From Pandoraea norimbergensis (GTDB lineage Bacteria; Pseudomonadota; Gammaproteobacteria; Burkholderiales; Burkholderiaceae): a DNA stretch of 64,000 bases. The notes under the pieces were generated by a model. It searched no databases. It saw only the letters and a program-made list of their open reading frames with translations, and had not been told where the DNA came from. Both the position numbers and the translations under genes were made by a program. The stretch is from contig NZ_CP013480.3 in assembly GCF_001465545.3 (NCBI RefSeq), positions 5,642,001 through 5,706,000 of the forward strand, read 5' to 3'. Below, piece by piece: positions 34,162-42,520 of this stretch (its first letter is position 1; each line of letters opens with the position of its first letter).

Positions 34162-35385
34162 ATGCGTCACACGTTTGCCGCGCTCACGCTAGCGCTGAGC
34201 AGCATCGCTCCGCTATGCGCTGCGCCCGCACCCTTCACCATTCCCGGCTTTGAACTCGTGCACACCGCGCCCGTTGGCGCCGGTGCCGACAGCGACGATC
34301 TGCGCGATTCCGTCACCGTCTGGACCGACATGTTCGATCACGCGAAGACGTCGATCGACTTCGGTCAGTTCTACGTGTCGGGTGAGCGTGGCAGCCGCAT
34401 GGATACGGTGCTCGATCATCTCGAAGCCGCGGGCAAGCGCGGTGTGAAGATTCGTTTTCTGATGGAAGCCAAGGGCGAGCGCATGTCCGACGAAGCGACG
34501 CTCGCGCGCGTCAAACAGATTCCCAATCTCGAGTTCCGCATGCTGGATTTCTCGAAGGTGGGCGGCGGCATCATTCACGCAAAGTACTTCATCGTCGATC
34601 GACGCGATGGCTTTGTCGGCAGCCAGAACTTCGACTGGCGTGCGCTGGAACACATCGACGAGACCGGCGTGCGCGTGAGCGACGCGAAAATCGTCGCGCA
34701 GATGCAGGGCATCTTCGAGCAGGACTGGCAGGCGCAGGCCGCGCTGGCGAGTGGCGGGCAACCGGCGGTGCGCAATCGCGACGTCGTGCCCGCCGATCTC
34801 GCGCAGTCGTCGTTCCTCGTCGCCAGCCCGAATGCGTACAACCCGCCGGGCGTCGGCGATTCGCAGACTACCCTGCCCGCGCTCATCGGACAGGCGAAAC
34901 AGAGCGTGCAGATTCAGTTGATGGATTACGCACCGCTCTCGTTCGGCGAGAAGGGCAAGCGCCCGTACTACGGTGTGATCGACACGGCGTTGCGCACGGC
35001 GGCGGCACGCGGCGTGAAGGTGCAGATGCTGATCTCGAACTGGAACCTGAAGCGCCCCGATGTCGCGTATCTGAAGAGCCTTGCGCTGGTGCCCAACGTC
35101 GAGCTGCGTGTGGTGACTGTGCCGCCTGCCTCAAGTGGGTTCATCCCCTATGCGCGCGTGGTGCACAGCAAGACGATGGTCATCGACGGCGAGCTGGCTT
35201 GGGTTGGCACAAGCAACTGGACCGGCGGCTACTTCGACAACTCGCGCAATCTCGAGGTGGTGATGCGCGACGCAAAGATGGCGCAGCGTATCGCCCAATT
35301 GCAGCGCACGTGGTGGAATTCGCCGCATACGGCCCCCATCGACGTGTCGCGCGATTACCCTGTGCCGCATCCGGGCACGCCGTGA
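34162..35385 (+). CDS. Exported phospholipase-D-family phosphodiesterase
   Basis: A 407-residue protein starting at the ATG at 34162 behind GAGGAAG; the longer frame from 33976 extends into untranslated DNA and lacks a signal. The signal peptide MRHTFAALTLALSSIAPLCA ends at APA. There are two HKD motifs: HAKYFIVDRRDGFVGSQN near residue 140 and HSKTMVIDGELAWVGTSN near residue 335. Both have the complete His, Lys and Asp, with the GSxN/GTSN following, so it should be an active monomer. It lies ten bases before the phoD-like gene. It probably cleaves phosphodiesters such as phospholipid headgroups or nucleic acids in the periplasm or outside. Confidence 0.88.
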   Translation: MRHTFAALTLALSSIAPLCAAPAPFTIPGFELVHTAPVGAGADSDDLRDSVTVWTDMFDHAKTSIDFGQFYVSGERGSRMDTVLDHLEAAGKRGVKIRFLMEAKGERMSDEATLARVKQIPNLEFRMLDFSKVGGGIIHAKYFIVDRRDGFVGSQNFDWRALEHIDETGVRVSDAKIVAQMQGIFEQDWQAQAALASGGQPAVRNRDVVPADLAQSSFLVASPNAYNPPGVGDSQTTLPALIGQAKQSVQIQLMDYAPLSFGEKGKRPYYGVIDTALRTAAARGVKVQMLISNWNLKRPDVAYLKSLALVPNVELRVVTVPPASSGFIPYARVVHSKTMVIDGELAWVGTSNWTGGYFDNSRNLEVVMRDAKMAQRIAQLQRTWWNSPHTAPIDVSRDYPVPHPGTP

Positions 35386-35395
35386 GCCACGTCTC

Positions 35396-37003
35396 ATGAA
35401 GTCGACAGATATTGCGTCGCCCGATCGCGCACGCCGCACGCTGCTCAAGGGCGCGGGTGCCCTCGTCGCCGTGCCGCTGCTTGGTCCGTTCTCGCGGGCG
35501 CTCGCCGCTAATTCAGGCGATCCGTTCACGTTGGGTGTGGCCTCTGGCGACCCAGTGTCCGATGGCTTCGTGCTGTGGACGCGTCTCGCGCCCTCGCCCA
35601 TTTCGCCCGACGGTCAGGGCGGTATGGCCGGCATGCCTGCGCAGGTGCCCGTGCAGTGGGAGATCGCCAGCGATGAGTCGATGCGTGACGTCGTGCGTCG
35701 TGGCGTTGCCTATGCGCCAGCGATGTTCGCCTACAGCGTACACGTCGAGGTGAGCGGCCTCGCGCCGCATCGGCCGTACTGGTATCGCTTTACGGCACTC
35801 GGCGCACAAAGCCCCGTAGGACGCGCCGTCACCGCGCCGCTCGCTAACGCGCCGGTGGATCGTCTGCGCTTTTCGTTTGCGTCGTGCTCGCACTGGGAAT
35901 TAGGGTATTTCAGCGCCTATCGTCACATGGCGCAGGAGAACCCCGATCTCGTCATCTTCCTCGGCGACTACATCTACGACTATACGAACGATCAGAAGAA
36001 GAAGGATGCCAAGCCGATCGTGCGCGCGCACGACGGCCCGGATGCGAAGGATCTCGTCGGGTATCGCAACCGCTACGCGTTGTACCGCACCGACCCCGAT
36101 CTGCAAATGCTGCACGCCGCTGCGCCGAGTCTGATGACGTGGGACGACCACGAAGTCGAAAACGACTATGCCAACGCGTGGTCGCAGAAGGTCGACGTCT
36201 CGGCCACGGACTTTCTGAGGCGTCGCGCAGCCGCCTATCAGGCGTACTACGAGCATATGCCGCTACGTGCCATGTCGATGCCGCGCGGGCCCGATATGCG
36301 CGTGTACGACCGTATCGGGTACGGCGCACTCGTCGACTTCCACGTACTCGACGGACGCCAGTACCGCACGCCACAACCTTGCGCATTGCCGAACAATCGC
36401 GGTGGCCATGTCACGCCCGACAGTTGCACCGAGCGCACCGAGGCGCGCCGCACCATGCTCGGCTTCGAGCAGGAAGCGTGGCTGGCCGATGGGTTTCGGC
36501 AATCGCGCGCGCAATGGAATGTGATCGCACAGGATCTGCTGTTCGTACCGCTCACGCAAAAGGATCGCAAGACCGGTGTCGTCGGCCATTGGACTGATGG
36601 CTGGGACGGTTATCCGGCCACCCGGGATCGCATGTTGCAGGCGATGACGCAGTCGCGCCCGAACAATCCTGTGCTCATCGGTGGCGATATCCACTCGTAC
36701 TGGACGAACGACGTGCATGCGAACGAGCGTCCCGATTCGCCGGTGATTGCGACGGAGTTCGTCGGCACGTCGATCACGGCGAATCCGCCGCCGTACGAGG
36801 CATTTGCGAAGATGCTGCCGGAGAATCCGCACGTGAAATACTTCGAGAGCCGGCATCGCGGCTATGTGTCCGTCGATCTGACGCCGCAGCAGATGCAGAC
36901 GCGCTTTCAGGTGATCTCGGACCGGGCCGACAAGCAGGCGACGGTCTCGACGTTGAAGCAGTTTGTGGTGGAATCGGGCGACCCCGGCGCGAAGGTGGTT
37001 TGA
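35396..37003 (+). CDS. phoD: PhoD-family alkaline phosphatase/phosphodiesterase
   Basis: A 535-residue exported enzyme. A twin-arginine signal, ARRTLLKGAGALVAVPLLG, precedes ALAANSGDPF. The PhoD N-terminal domain LGVASGDPVSDGFVLWTRL comes first. The metallophosphatase core follows: FASCSHWELGYFSAYRHM, VIFLGDYIYDY (metal-binding Asp) and MTWDDHEVENDYA (Asp/His ligands near residue 245). LIGGDIHSYW supplies the later His. These enzymes hydrolyse phosphomono- and diesters, with Fe and Ca at the site. The gene is coupled to the phospholipase-D gene, suggesting that the pair releases phosphate from phosphodiesters. A bidirectional terminator follows 35 bases downstream. Confidence 0.92.
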   Translation: MKSTDIASPDRARRTLLKGAGALVAVPLLGPFSRALAANSGDPFTLGVASGDPVSDGFVLWTRLAPSPISPDGQGGMAGMPAQVPVQWEIASDESMRDVVRRGVAYAPAMFAYSVHVEVSGLAPHRPYWYRFTALGAQSPVGRAVTAPLANAPVDRLRFSFASCSHWELGYFSAYRHMAQENPDLVIFLGDYIYDYTNDQKKKDAKPIVRAHDGPDAKDLVGYRNRYALYRTDPDLQMLHAAAPSLMTWDDHEVENDYANAWSQKVDVSATDFLRRRAAAYQAYYEHMPLRAMSMPRGPDMRVYDRIGYGALVDFHVLDGRQYRTPQPCALPNNRGGHVTPDSCTERTEARRTMLGFEQEAWLADGFRQSRAQWNVIAQDLLFVPLTQKDRKTGVVGHWTDGWDGYPATRDRMLQAMTQSRPNNPVLIGGDIHSYWTNDVHANERPDSPVIATEFVGTSITANPPPYEAFAKMLPENPHVKYFESRHRGYVSVDLTPQQMQTRFQVISDRADKQATVSTLKQFVVESGDPGAKVV

Positions 37004-37038
37004 CGTTGCCCGTGTCGCCACATTGATGCGTTAACGCA

Positions 37039-37072
37039 AAAGGCCGGATGTCGTTGAAGACATCCGGCCTTT
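37039..37072. terminator. Bidirectional intrinsic terminator
   Basis: A 14-bp perfect stem (AAAGGCCGGATGTC with GACATCCGGCCTTT, 37039-37052 and 37059-37072) surrounds the loop GTTGAA. The T and A ends allow termination from both sides: phoD from the left and the two tRNA genes from the right. Confidence 0.88.
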
Positions 37073-37142
37073 GTTCATGCGATTCGTCGAATCTGACGCC
37101 GACGCGGTATCGATGTGTTGCTGCCACATCGACGCCGTTAGA

Positions 37143-37218
37143 TGGCGTCCCCTAGGGGATTCGAACCCCTGTACTCACCGTGAAAGGGTGATGTCCTAGG
37201 CCTCTAGACGAAGGGGAC
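37143..37218 (-). tRNA. tRNA-Glu (anticodon TTC)
   Basis: The minus strand reads GTCCCCTTCGTCTAGAGG and so on. The anticodon loop CCTTTCACG contains TTC, the T-arm GGGGTTCGAATCCCC is intact, the acceptor stem GTCCCCT/AGGGGAC is fully paired, and GCCA is encoded at the 3' end. The gene is 76 bases long. Confidence 0.95.
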
Positions 37219-37235
37219 AAAAACAGTCATTCGTT

Positions 37236-37311
<76 letters not shown>

Positions 37312-37369
37312 GCGCGAAGAGGCGTGACTATAGCGTGTTTGACGGCGTCGGGCAACTGGTTTTGACCGG

Positions 37370-39277
37370 CTAGCGCAATAAGCCGAACCGCTTCAGCTTC
37401 CGGTACAGCGTGTTGCGGCTCACACCGAGCTTGCGCGCCGCCGCGCTCACCTGCCCCTGACAGGCATCGAGCGTCTCGCGCAACGCCTGCCGCTCCGCCG
37501 CTTCGAGCGGGGCCTCGCGGGGGGTATCTCCATCGACGGCCTGCGCCTGCCGCACGTCCGCAGGCAGATCCTCTGGCGTGATGACACCATCGTCGCTCAG
37601 CGCCACCAGCGTACGGATCACGCTGCGCATCTGCCGCACGTTGCCGGGCCAGTCGAAGGCACATAGGGCTTCGCGCGCGGCGTCAGTCACGACGACGCTA
37701 CTGTCTGCCTGTGCCTGTTTCAGCAGCCGCTGGATCAGGTCGAGTTTGTCGTCGCGCTCCCGCACCGGCGGCACCACGACGGCCAGCCCACTGAGTCGAT
37801 AGAACAGGTCTTCCCGGAATTGCCGCTCAACGATGCGCGCCTCCAGATCCTGATGCGTCGCGCTCAGCACGCGGATATCGAGCGCCACCGGTTCTCCGCC
37901 GCCTAACGGCAGCACCTCACGCTCCTCCAGCACGCGCAACAGCCGCGTCTGCATCGCGAACGGCATGTCGCCGATTTCGTCGAGGAACAGCGTGCCGCCG
38001 TTGGCTTGCCAGAGCTTGCCGCTCATGCCCTCTTTGCGCGCTCCCGTGAAGCTGCCGCCCACGTAGCCGAACAATTCACTCTCGATCAGCGCTTCGGGAA
38101 TGGCCGCACAGTTCAGCGCGACAAACGGGCCGTTCGCGCGCGCACTGGCCGCATGCACGGCGCGGGCGAAGACTTCTTTCCCGCTGCCGGTTTCGCCGCG
38201 AATCAGCACCGGTACGTCGTGCGCGAAAACACGACAGGCACGCGAGAATTCGCGTACCAGATGCGCGTCGGTGAAGGGCGCGACGTTTGTGTCCTGACGC
38301 GGTGCAGGTTGCGCCGGAATGCGTGGCGTTGGCCTCGCGGCCCGTTCGGGGGCGCGCAACATCGCCAGCAATGCTTCACCCGCATGCGTGCGAACCGGCC
38401 AGCAAGTCTGCGGTTGCGGGTGCGCACGCGCCATCAGCGCATCGAGCGATTGGGCAAACCACTGGTCAACCCGCGTGCCGATGATGTCGTCGCGCGTGGC
38501 ACCCAGACGATTCAAGGCGCTCTGATTCGCGGCGAGCACGCGGCCGCTGTCGTCAAAAGCCAGCAACGCCTGCGCGAAACCGCCCAGATGGTCGGCTTGC
38601 TCCTGCAATTGCAGCAGCCATTCGTCGCGATAGTGCAGAAAGAAGTATTCGCTCTCGACCACCTTCGCACTGAGATTGACGAGCGCGAGTGTGTGGAACT
38701 GGCTTTGCCTTGTGACGTCGGCACTGGTCGACGACACGTCGATCACGGCGAGCAATTCGCCGTGCGGCGCAAAGACCGGACTGGCCGTGCAGGTGAGCGG
38801 CGTATGCAGCGCGCGAAAGTGGTCCTGCTGGCAGATGATCACCGGCGCCCGTTCGACCACGCATGTGCCGATCCCGTTGGTGCCCTCGCAGGATTCACTC
38901 CAGTCCGCGCCGGGACGCAGGCCGGCACGCAGGAAGTCGTCGCGCGTGCCGTCGTGCAACTGACAGTCGACGATCACACCTTCCGGGTCGGTCAGTAGCA
39001 CCGCCTGTCGCGGATTCATCAACTGGCGTTGCAGACGATCCAGCACGTGCGCCGATACGTGGCGCAGTTGCTCCATCGCGTTGCGCCGCTCGGTCAGTTG
39101 TGACGATCCGATGACATGCGGCGCCATGCGCGCACCCGGGTCGAGATCGTGCGTGTCGAGACAGCGGCGCCAGGAGCTGGCGATACTCGGGTCGGTCGCT
39201 GCCGCGACGGCAGGCAGGTGACCTTGTACAACATTCAGCACACGGCGCGCGTGTGCTGATTCTGTATTCGCTGGCAT
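37370..39277 (-). CDS. Sigma-54-dependent activator of AcoR type
   Basis: A 635-residue regulator starting at the ATG at 39277 behind GGGGAGA. An N-terminal acetoin/AcoR-type head ([18 protein letters not shown] near residue 35) is followed by a GAF-like domain ([19 protein letters not shown]) and a PAS-like segment. The AAA+ domain has Walker A GETGSGKE, the sigma-54 contact loop YVGGSFTGA and Walker [16 protein letters not shown]-terminal Fis-type helix-turn-helix ([20 protein letters not shown]) ends the protein. The loop has GSFTGA rather than GAFTGA, a known variant. It is divergent from the aldehyde dehydrogenase gene, which has a -24/-12 promoter, so it probably activates it in response to an aldehyde, alcohol or related compound. 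Confidence 0.92.
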   Translation of the reverse strand: MPANTESAHARRVLNVVQGHLPAVAAATDPSIASSWRRCLDTHDLDPGARMAPHVIGSSQLTERRNAMEQLRHVSAHVLDRLQRQLMNPRQAVLLTDPEGVIVDCQLHDGTRDDFLRAGLRPGADWSESCEGTNGIGTCVVERAPVIICQQDHFRALHTPLTCTASPVFAPHGELLAVIDVSSTSADVTRQSQFHTLALVNLSAKVVESEYFFLHYRDEWLLQLQEQADHLGGFAQALLAFDDSGRVLAANQSALNRLGATRDDIIGTRVDQWFAQSLDALMARAHPQPQTCWPVRTHAGEALLAMLRAPERAARPTPRIPAQPAPRQDTNVAPFTDAHLVREFSRACRVFAHDVPVLIRGETGSGKEVFARAVHAASARANGPFVALNCAAIPEALIESELFGYVGGSFTGARKEGMSGKLWQANGGTLFLDEIGDMPFAMQTRLLRVLEEREVLPLGGGEPVALDIRVLSATHQDLEARIVERQFREDLFYRLSGLAVVVPPVRERDDKLDLIQRLLKQAQADSSVVVTDAAREALCAFDWPGNVRQMRSVIRTLVALSDDGVITPEDLPADVRQAQAVDGDTPREAPLEAAERQALRETLDACQGQVSAAARKLGVSRNTLYRKLKRFGLLR

Positions 39278-39430
39278 TGGTTGTCTCCCCGTGCCGGATG
39301 ACCTTGAGTCGTCCCCGAAGCATGTCGCAAGCCGCAGGTGATTGCAATGAGGTATGTCAGCCATGCCCGTGGCCGGTTCGCGACCCCGCCTATCGGCAGC
39401 GTGATGCCATTAGCCATTAGTGTCGCGGCG

Positions 39431-39460
39431 GTCTCGCGCCCGGTGTCCCGCCTGCGAGAC
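39431..39460. promoter_or_regulatory. Inverted repeat, candidate activator site
   Basis: GTCTCGC at 39431-39437 and GCGAGAC at 39454-39460 form a 7-bp inverted repeat. It lies about 90-115 bases upstream of the sigma-54 promoter, the usual distance for an enhancer-type site of a sigma-54 activator. Binding by the divergently encoded regulator is inferred. Confidence 0.45.
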
Positions 39461-39546
39461 AGGGGGTGACACACGTGTCTCGGTTTCGGCGCATCGGCGA
39501 GCGCGGCTCGCTCGCGTGGTGCCCGTCAGGCAACGATCTGCCGGGC

Positions 39547-39563
39547 TGGCCCGCGACTTGCTT
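39547..39563 (+). promoter_or_regulatory. Sigma-54 (-24/-12) promoter of the aldehyde dehydrogenase gene
   Basis: TGGCCCGCGACTTGCTT matches TGGCACG-N4-TTGCW, with exactly ten bases between the invariant GG and GC. It lies about 54 bases before the aldehyde dehydrogenase ATG and opposite a sigma-54 activator gene. Confidence 0.8.
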
Positions 39564-39616
39564 ACCGACGTGCGTGGCCTCGACGCCACCGACACGACAA
39601 TATCCGGAGACACAAC

Positions 39617-41137
39617 ATGCGTTATGCCCCGCCCGGCACCCCCGGTGCCCTGCTGACCTTGCAGCCGCGTTACGAAAACTACATCGGCGGCAAGTTCGTC
39701 CCGCCCGTCGAAGGACGCTACTTCACCAACACGTCGCCGGTGACCGGGGGAGTCATCGGTGAGTTTCCGCGCTCCGGTGGCGCCGACATCGAACTGGCGC
39801 TCGACGCGGCCCACGCCGCCGCGGCGAAATGGGGCAAAACGTCGGTTCAGGCGCGCTCGCGCATTCTGCTGCAAATTGCCGACCGGCTCGAAGCCAATCT
39901 TGAGAAATTCGCCGTCGCCGAGACGTGGGACAACGGCAAACCCGTGCGCGAGACGCTCGCCGCCGACATGCCGCTGGCCGTCGATCATTTCCGGTATTTC
40001 GCCGGTTGCATTCGCGCGCAGGAAGGCACGAGCGCCGAGATCGACGAGCACACCGCCGCATATCACTTTCATGAACCGCTGGGCGTCGTCGGTCAGATCA
40101 TTCCGTGGAATTTTCCGCTGCTGATGGCCGCGTGGAAGCTTGCGCCTGCCCTCGCCGCGGGCAATTGCGTGGTGCTCAAACCTGCCGAGCAGACGCCGCT
40201 GACGATCACGCTGTTCGCCGAGCTGATCGGCGACCTGCTGCCGCCGGGCGTGCTCAACATCGTGCAGGGTTTCGGGCGCGAAGCGGGTGAAGCACTGGCG
40301 TCGAGCCGTCGCATTGCCAAGATCGCCTTTACCGGGTCGACGCCGGTCGGCGGACACATTCTGTCGCGCGCGGCCGCCAACCTGATTCCGAGCACGGTCG
40401 AGCTAGGCGGCAAGTCGCCAAACATCTTCTTCGACGACATCATGCGTGGCGAGCCGGAGTTCATCGAGAAGGCCGCTGAAGGGCTCGTGCTGGGCTTTCT
40501 GAATCAGGGTGAGGTCTGCACCTGCCCGTCGCGCGCGCTGGTGCAGGAATCGATCTATGAGCCGTTCATGGAAGTGGTGATGGCCAAGGTCGCCCGCATC
40601 AAGCGCGGCGATCCGCTCGATACCGATACGGCGGTCGGCGCGCAGGCGTCGGAGCAGCAGTTCGACAAAATCCTGACGTATCTGGATCTCGCCCGCAAGG
40701 AGGGCGCTCAGGTGCTGACGGGCGGCGGTATCGAGATGCTCGACGGGCCGCTGGCATCAGGCTTCTACATTCAGCCGACGCTGCTCAAGGGCGAGAACCG
40801 CATGCGCGTGTTTCAAGAGGAAATCTTCGGCCCCGTGGTCGGCATCACCACGTTCAAGGACGAAGCCGAAGCGCTTGCGATTGCCAACGACACCGAGTTC
40901 GGTCTGGGCGCGGGCGTGTGGACGCGAGACATCAACCGCGCCTATCGCATGGGCCGCGCGATTCAGGCTGGGCGCGTGTGGACGAATTGCTACCACCTGT
41001 ATCCCGCGCACGCCGCGTTTGGTGGCTATAAGAAGTCGGGCATCGGACGCGAGACCCACAAGATGATGCTCGATCACTACCAGCAAACCAAGAATCTGCT
41101 GGTGAGCTACGACATCCATCCGCTGGGCTTCTTCTAA
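39617..41137 (+). CDS. NAD-dependent aldehyde dehydrogenase (AcoD/ExaC type)
   Basis: A 506-residue enzyme of the length of the bacterial acetaldehyde dehydrogenases. It has [20 protein letters not shown] for NAD binding, [23 protein letters not shown] with the catalytic Glu near residue 265, and [13 protein letters not shown] with the catalytic Cys near residue 304. The end [10 protein letters not shown] closely resembles the AcoD/ExaC C-terminus. The start at 39617 is preceded by CCGGAG. It follows a sigma-54 promoter, is divergent from an AcoR-type activator gene, and is followed after 221 bases by an iron-type alcohol dehydrogenase gene. Together these suggest growth on short alcohols, acetoin-like compounds or their aldehydes. 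Confidence 0.92.
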   Translation: MRYAPPGTPGALLTLQPRYENYIGGKFVPPVEGRYFTNTSPVTGGVIGEFPRSGGADIELALDAAHAAAAKWGKTSVQARSRILLQIADRLEANLEKFAVAETWDNGKPVRETLAADMPLAVDHFRYFAGCIRAQEGTSAEIDEHTAAYHFHEPLGVVGQIIPWNFPLLMAAWKLAPALAAGNCVVLKPAEQTPLTITLFAELIGDLLPPGVLNIVQGFGREAGEALASSRRIAKIAFTGSTPVGGHILSRAAANLIPSTVELGGKSPNIFFDDIMRGEPEFIEKAAEGLVLGFLNQGEVCTCPSRALVQESIYEPFMEVVMAKVARIKRGDPLDTDTAVGAQASEQQFDKILTYLDLARKEGAQVLTGGGIEMLDGPLASGFYIQPTLLKGENRMRVFQEEIFGPVVGITTFKDEAEALAIANDTEFGLGAGVWTRDINRAYRMGRAIQAGRVWTNCYHLYPAHAAFGGYKKSGIGRETHKMMLDHYQQTKNLLVSYDIHPLGFF

Positions 41138-41358
41138 CCATTTTTAAGCCCGATTTGTAGAGTCCTTCGACGCTTTCTGTATTTGCGTCCCTGTTTGCCG
41201 CAGATCAAAGACGCGGCCCGCCGATAGGCGGAAGCTGTCTTTAATGCCTGCGAGAAGATCCCGCATACCCCCTGCGACGACGCGACCGGCAGTGTTGAAC
41301 TTGCCGGCCGCGTGGTCGTGGTGCGCCCCCTCACAGAACAGATATAAGGAGCATCACC

Positions 41359-42507
41359 ATGAGCACGACCTTCTTCATTCCCGCCGTCAACATGATGGGC
41401 ATCGGCAGTCTCGACGAAGCGATTGCCGCCTTGCCGCAATACCATTTCCGCCGTGCGTTGATTGTGACCGATGCCGGTCTCGCCAAGGCCGGTGTTGCCG
41501 AGAAAGTGGCGAAGCTGCTCACGCAACAGGACATTCAGGCAGTGGTCTTCGACGGCGCCAAACCCAACCCGACGGTGTCGAACGTAGAAGCCGGTCTCGC
41601 AATGCTCAAACAGAATCACTGCGACTTCGTCATCTCGCTGGGCGGCGGCTCGCCGCACGACTGCGCGAAGGGAATTGCGCTGTGCGCGTCCAACGGCGGC
41701 AAGATTGCCGATTACGAGGGCGTGGACCGGTCGGCAAAGCCGCAGTTGCCGCTGATCGCGATCAACACCACGGCAGGCACCGCGAGCGAAATGACGCGGT
41801 TCTGCATCATCACGGACGAGGCACGACATGTGAAGATGGCGATTGTCGATCGCAACGTCACGCCGCTACTGTCGGTCAATGATCCGGCACTGATGGCAGC
41901 GATGCCTAAGGGGCTCACCGCCGCGACCGGCATGGACGCGCTCACGCATGCCACCGAGGCCTATGTCTCGACGGCGGCCACGCCGATTACCGATGCGTGC
42001 GCACTCAAGGCTGTCACGCTGATTTCAGAAAATCTGCGTCGTGCGGTGTCGCACGGCGACGACATGACGGCACGCGAAAACATGGCGTATGCGCAGTTCC
42101 TCGCAGGGATGGCATTCAACAATGCGTCGCTGGGCTACGTGCATGCGATGGCGCATCAGTTGGGCGGCTTCTATGACCTGCCGCACGGTGTGTGCAACGC
42201 GATACTTCTGCCGCACGTGGAAGAGTTCAATGCGAGCGTCAGCGCTGCGCGCCTGAAGGATATCGCGCAAGCCATGGGCGAGAAGGTCGACGGGCTGAGC
42301 GATGCGGAAGGCGCGAAGGTGGCGATTGCTGCGATCCGGCGGCTCTCGAAAGACATCGGTATCCCGGCCGGTCTGACGGAGTTGGGTGCGAAGAAAGAAG
42401 ATATCCCGACGCTGGCCGCGAATGCGATGCAGGATGCCTGCGGATTTACGAATCCGCGTCGTGCCGAGCAAGCGGAGATTGAGGAAATTTTCGCGCGGGC
42501 GTTTTAA
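41359..42507 (+). CDS. Iron-containing alcohol dehydrogenase (group III)
   Basis: A 382-residue enzyme, the length typical of Zymomonas AdhB and E. coli YiaY. It has [17 protein letters not shown] for NAD binding, [17 protein letters not shown], and the metal-binding set [38 protein letters not shown]. The ATG has AAGGAGCATCACC upstream. The 221-base gap after the aldehyde dehydrogenase gene shows no sigma-54 site of its own that I could find, so the two genes may share the upstream promoter. It should interconvert an alcohol with the aldehyde used by the previous enzyme. Confidence 0.92.
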   Translation: MSTTFFIPAVNMMGIGSLDEAIAALPQYHFRRALIVTDAGLAKAGVAEKVAKLLTQQDIQAVVFDGAKPNPTVSNVEAGLAMLKQNHCDFVISLGGGSPHDCAKGIALCASNGGKIADYEGVDRSAKPQLPLIAINTTAGTASEMTRFCIITDEARHVKMAIVDRNVTPLLSVNDPALMAAMPKGLTAATGMDALTHATEAYVSTAATPITDACALKAVTLISENLRRAVSHGDDMTARENMAYAQFLAGMAFNNASLGYVHAMAHQLGGFYDLPHGVCNAILLPHVEEFNASVSAARLKDIAQAMGEKVDGLSDAEGAKVAIAAIRRLSKDIGIPAGLTELGAKKEDIPTLAANAMQDACGFTNPRRAEQAEIEEIFARAF

Positions 42508-42520
42508 GGGCTCGGCGGCG

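Noticed and set aside
41138..41358. A second sigma-54 promoter before the alcohol dehydrogenase gene
   Set aside because: GGCAG and TTGC elements occur near 41288, but the spacing between GG and GC is 13 bases, too long for a -24/-12 promoter.
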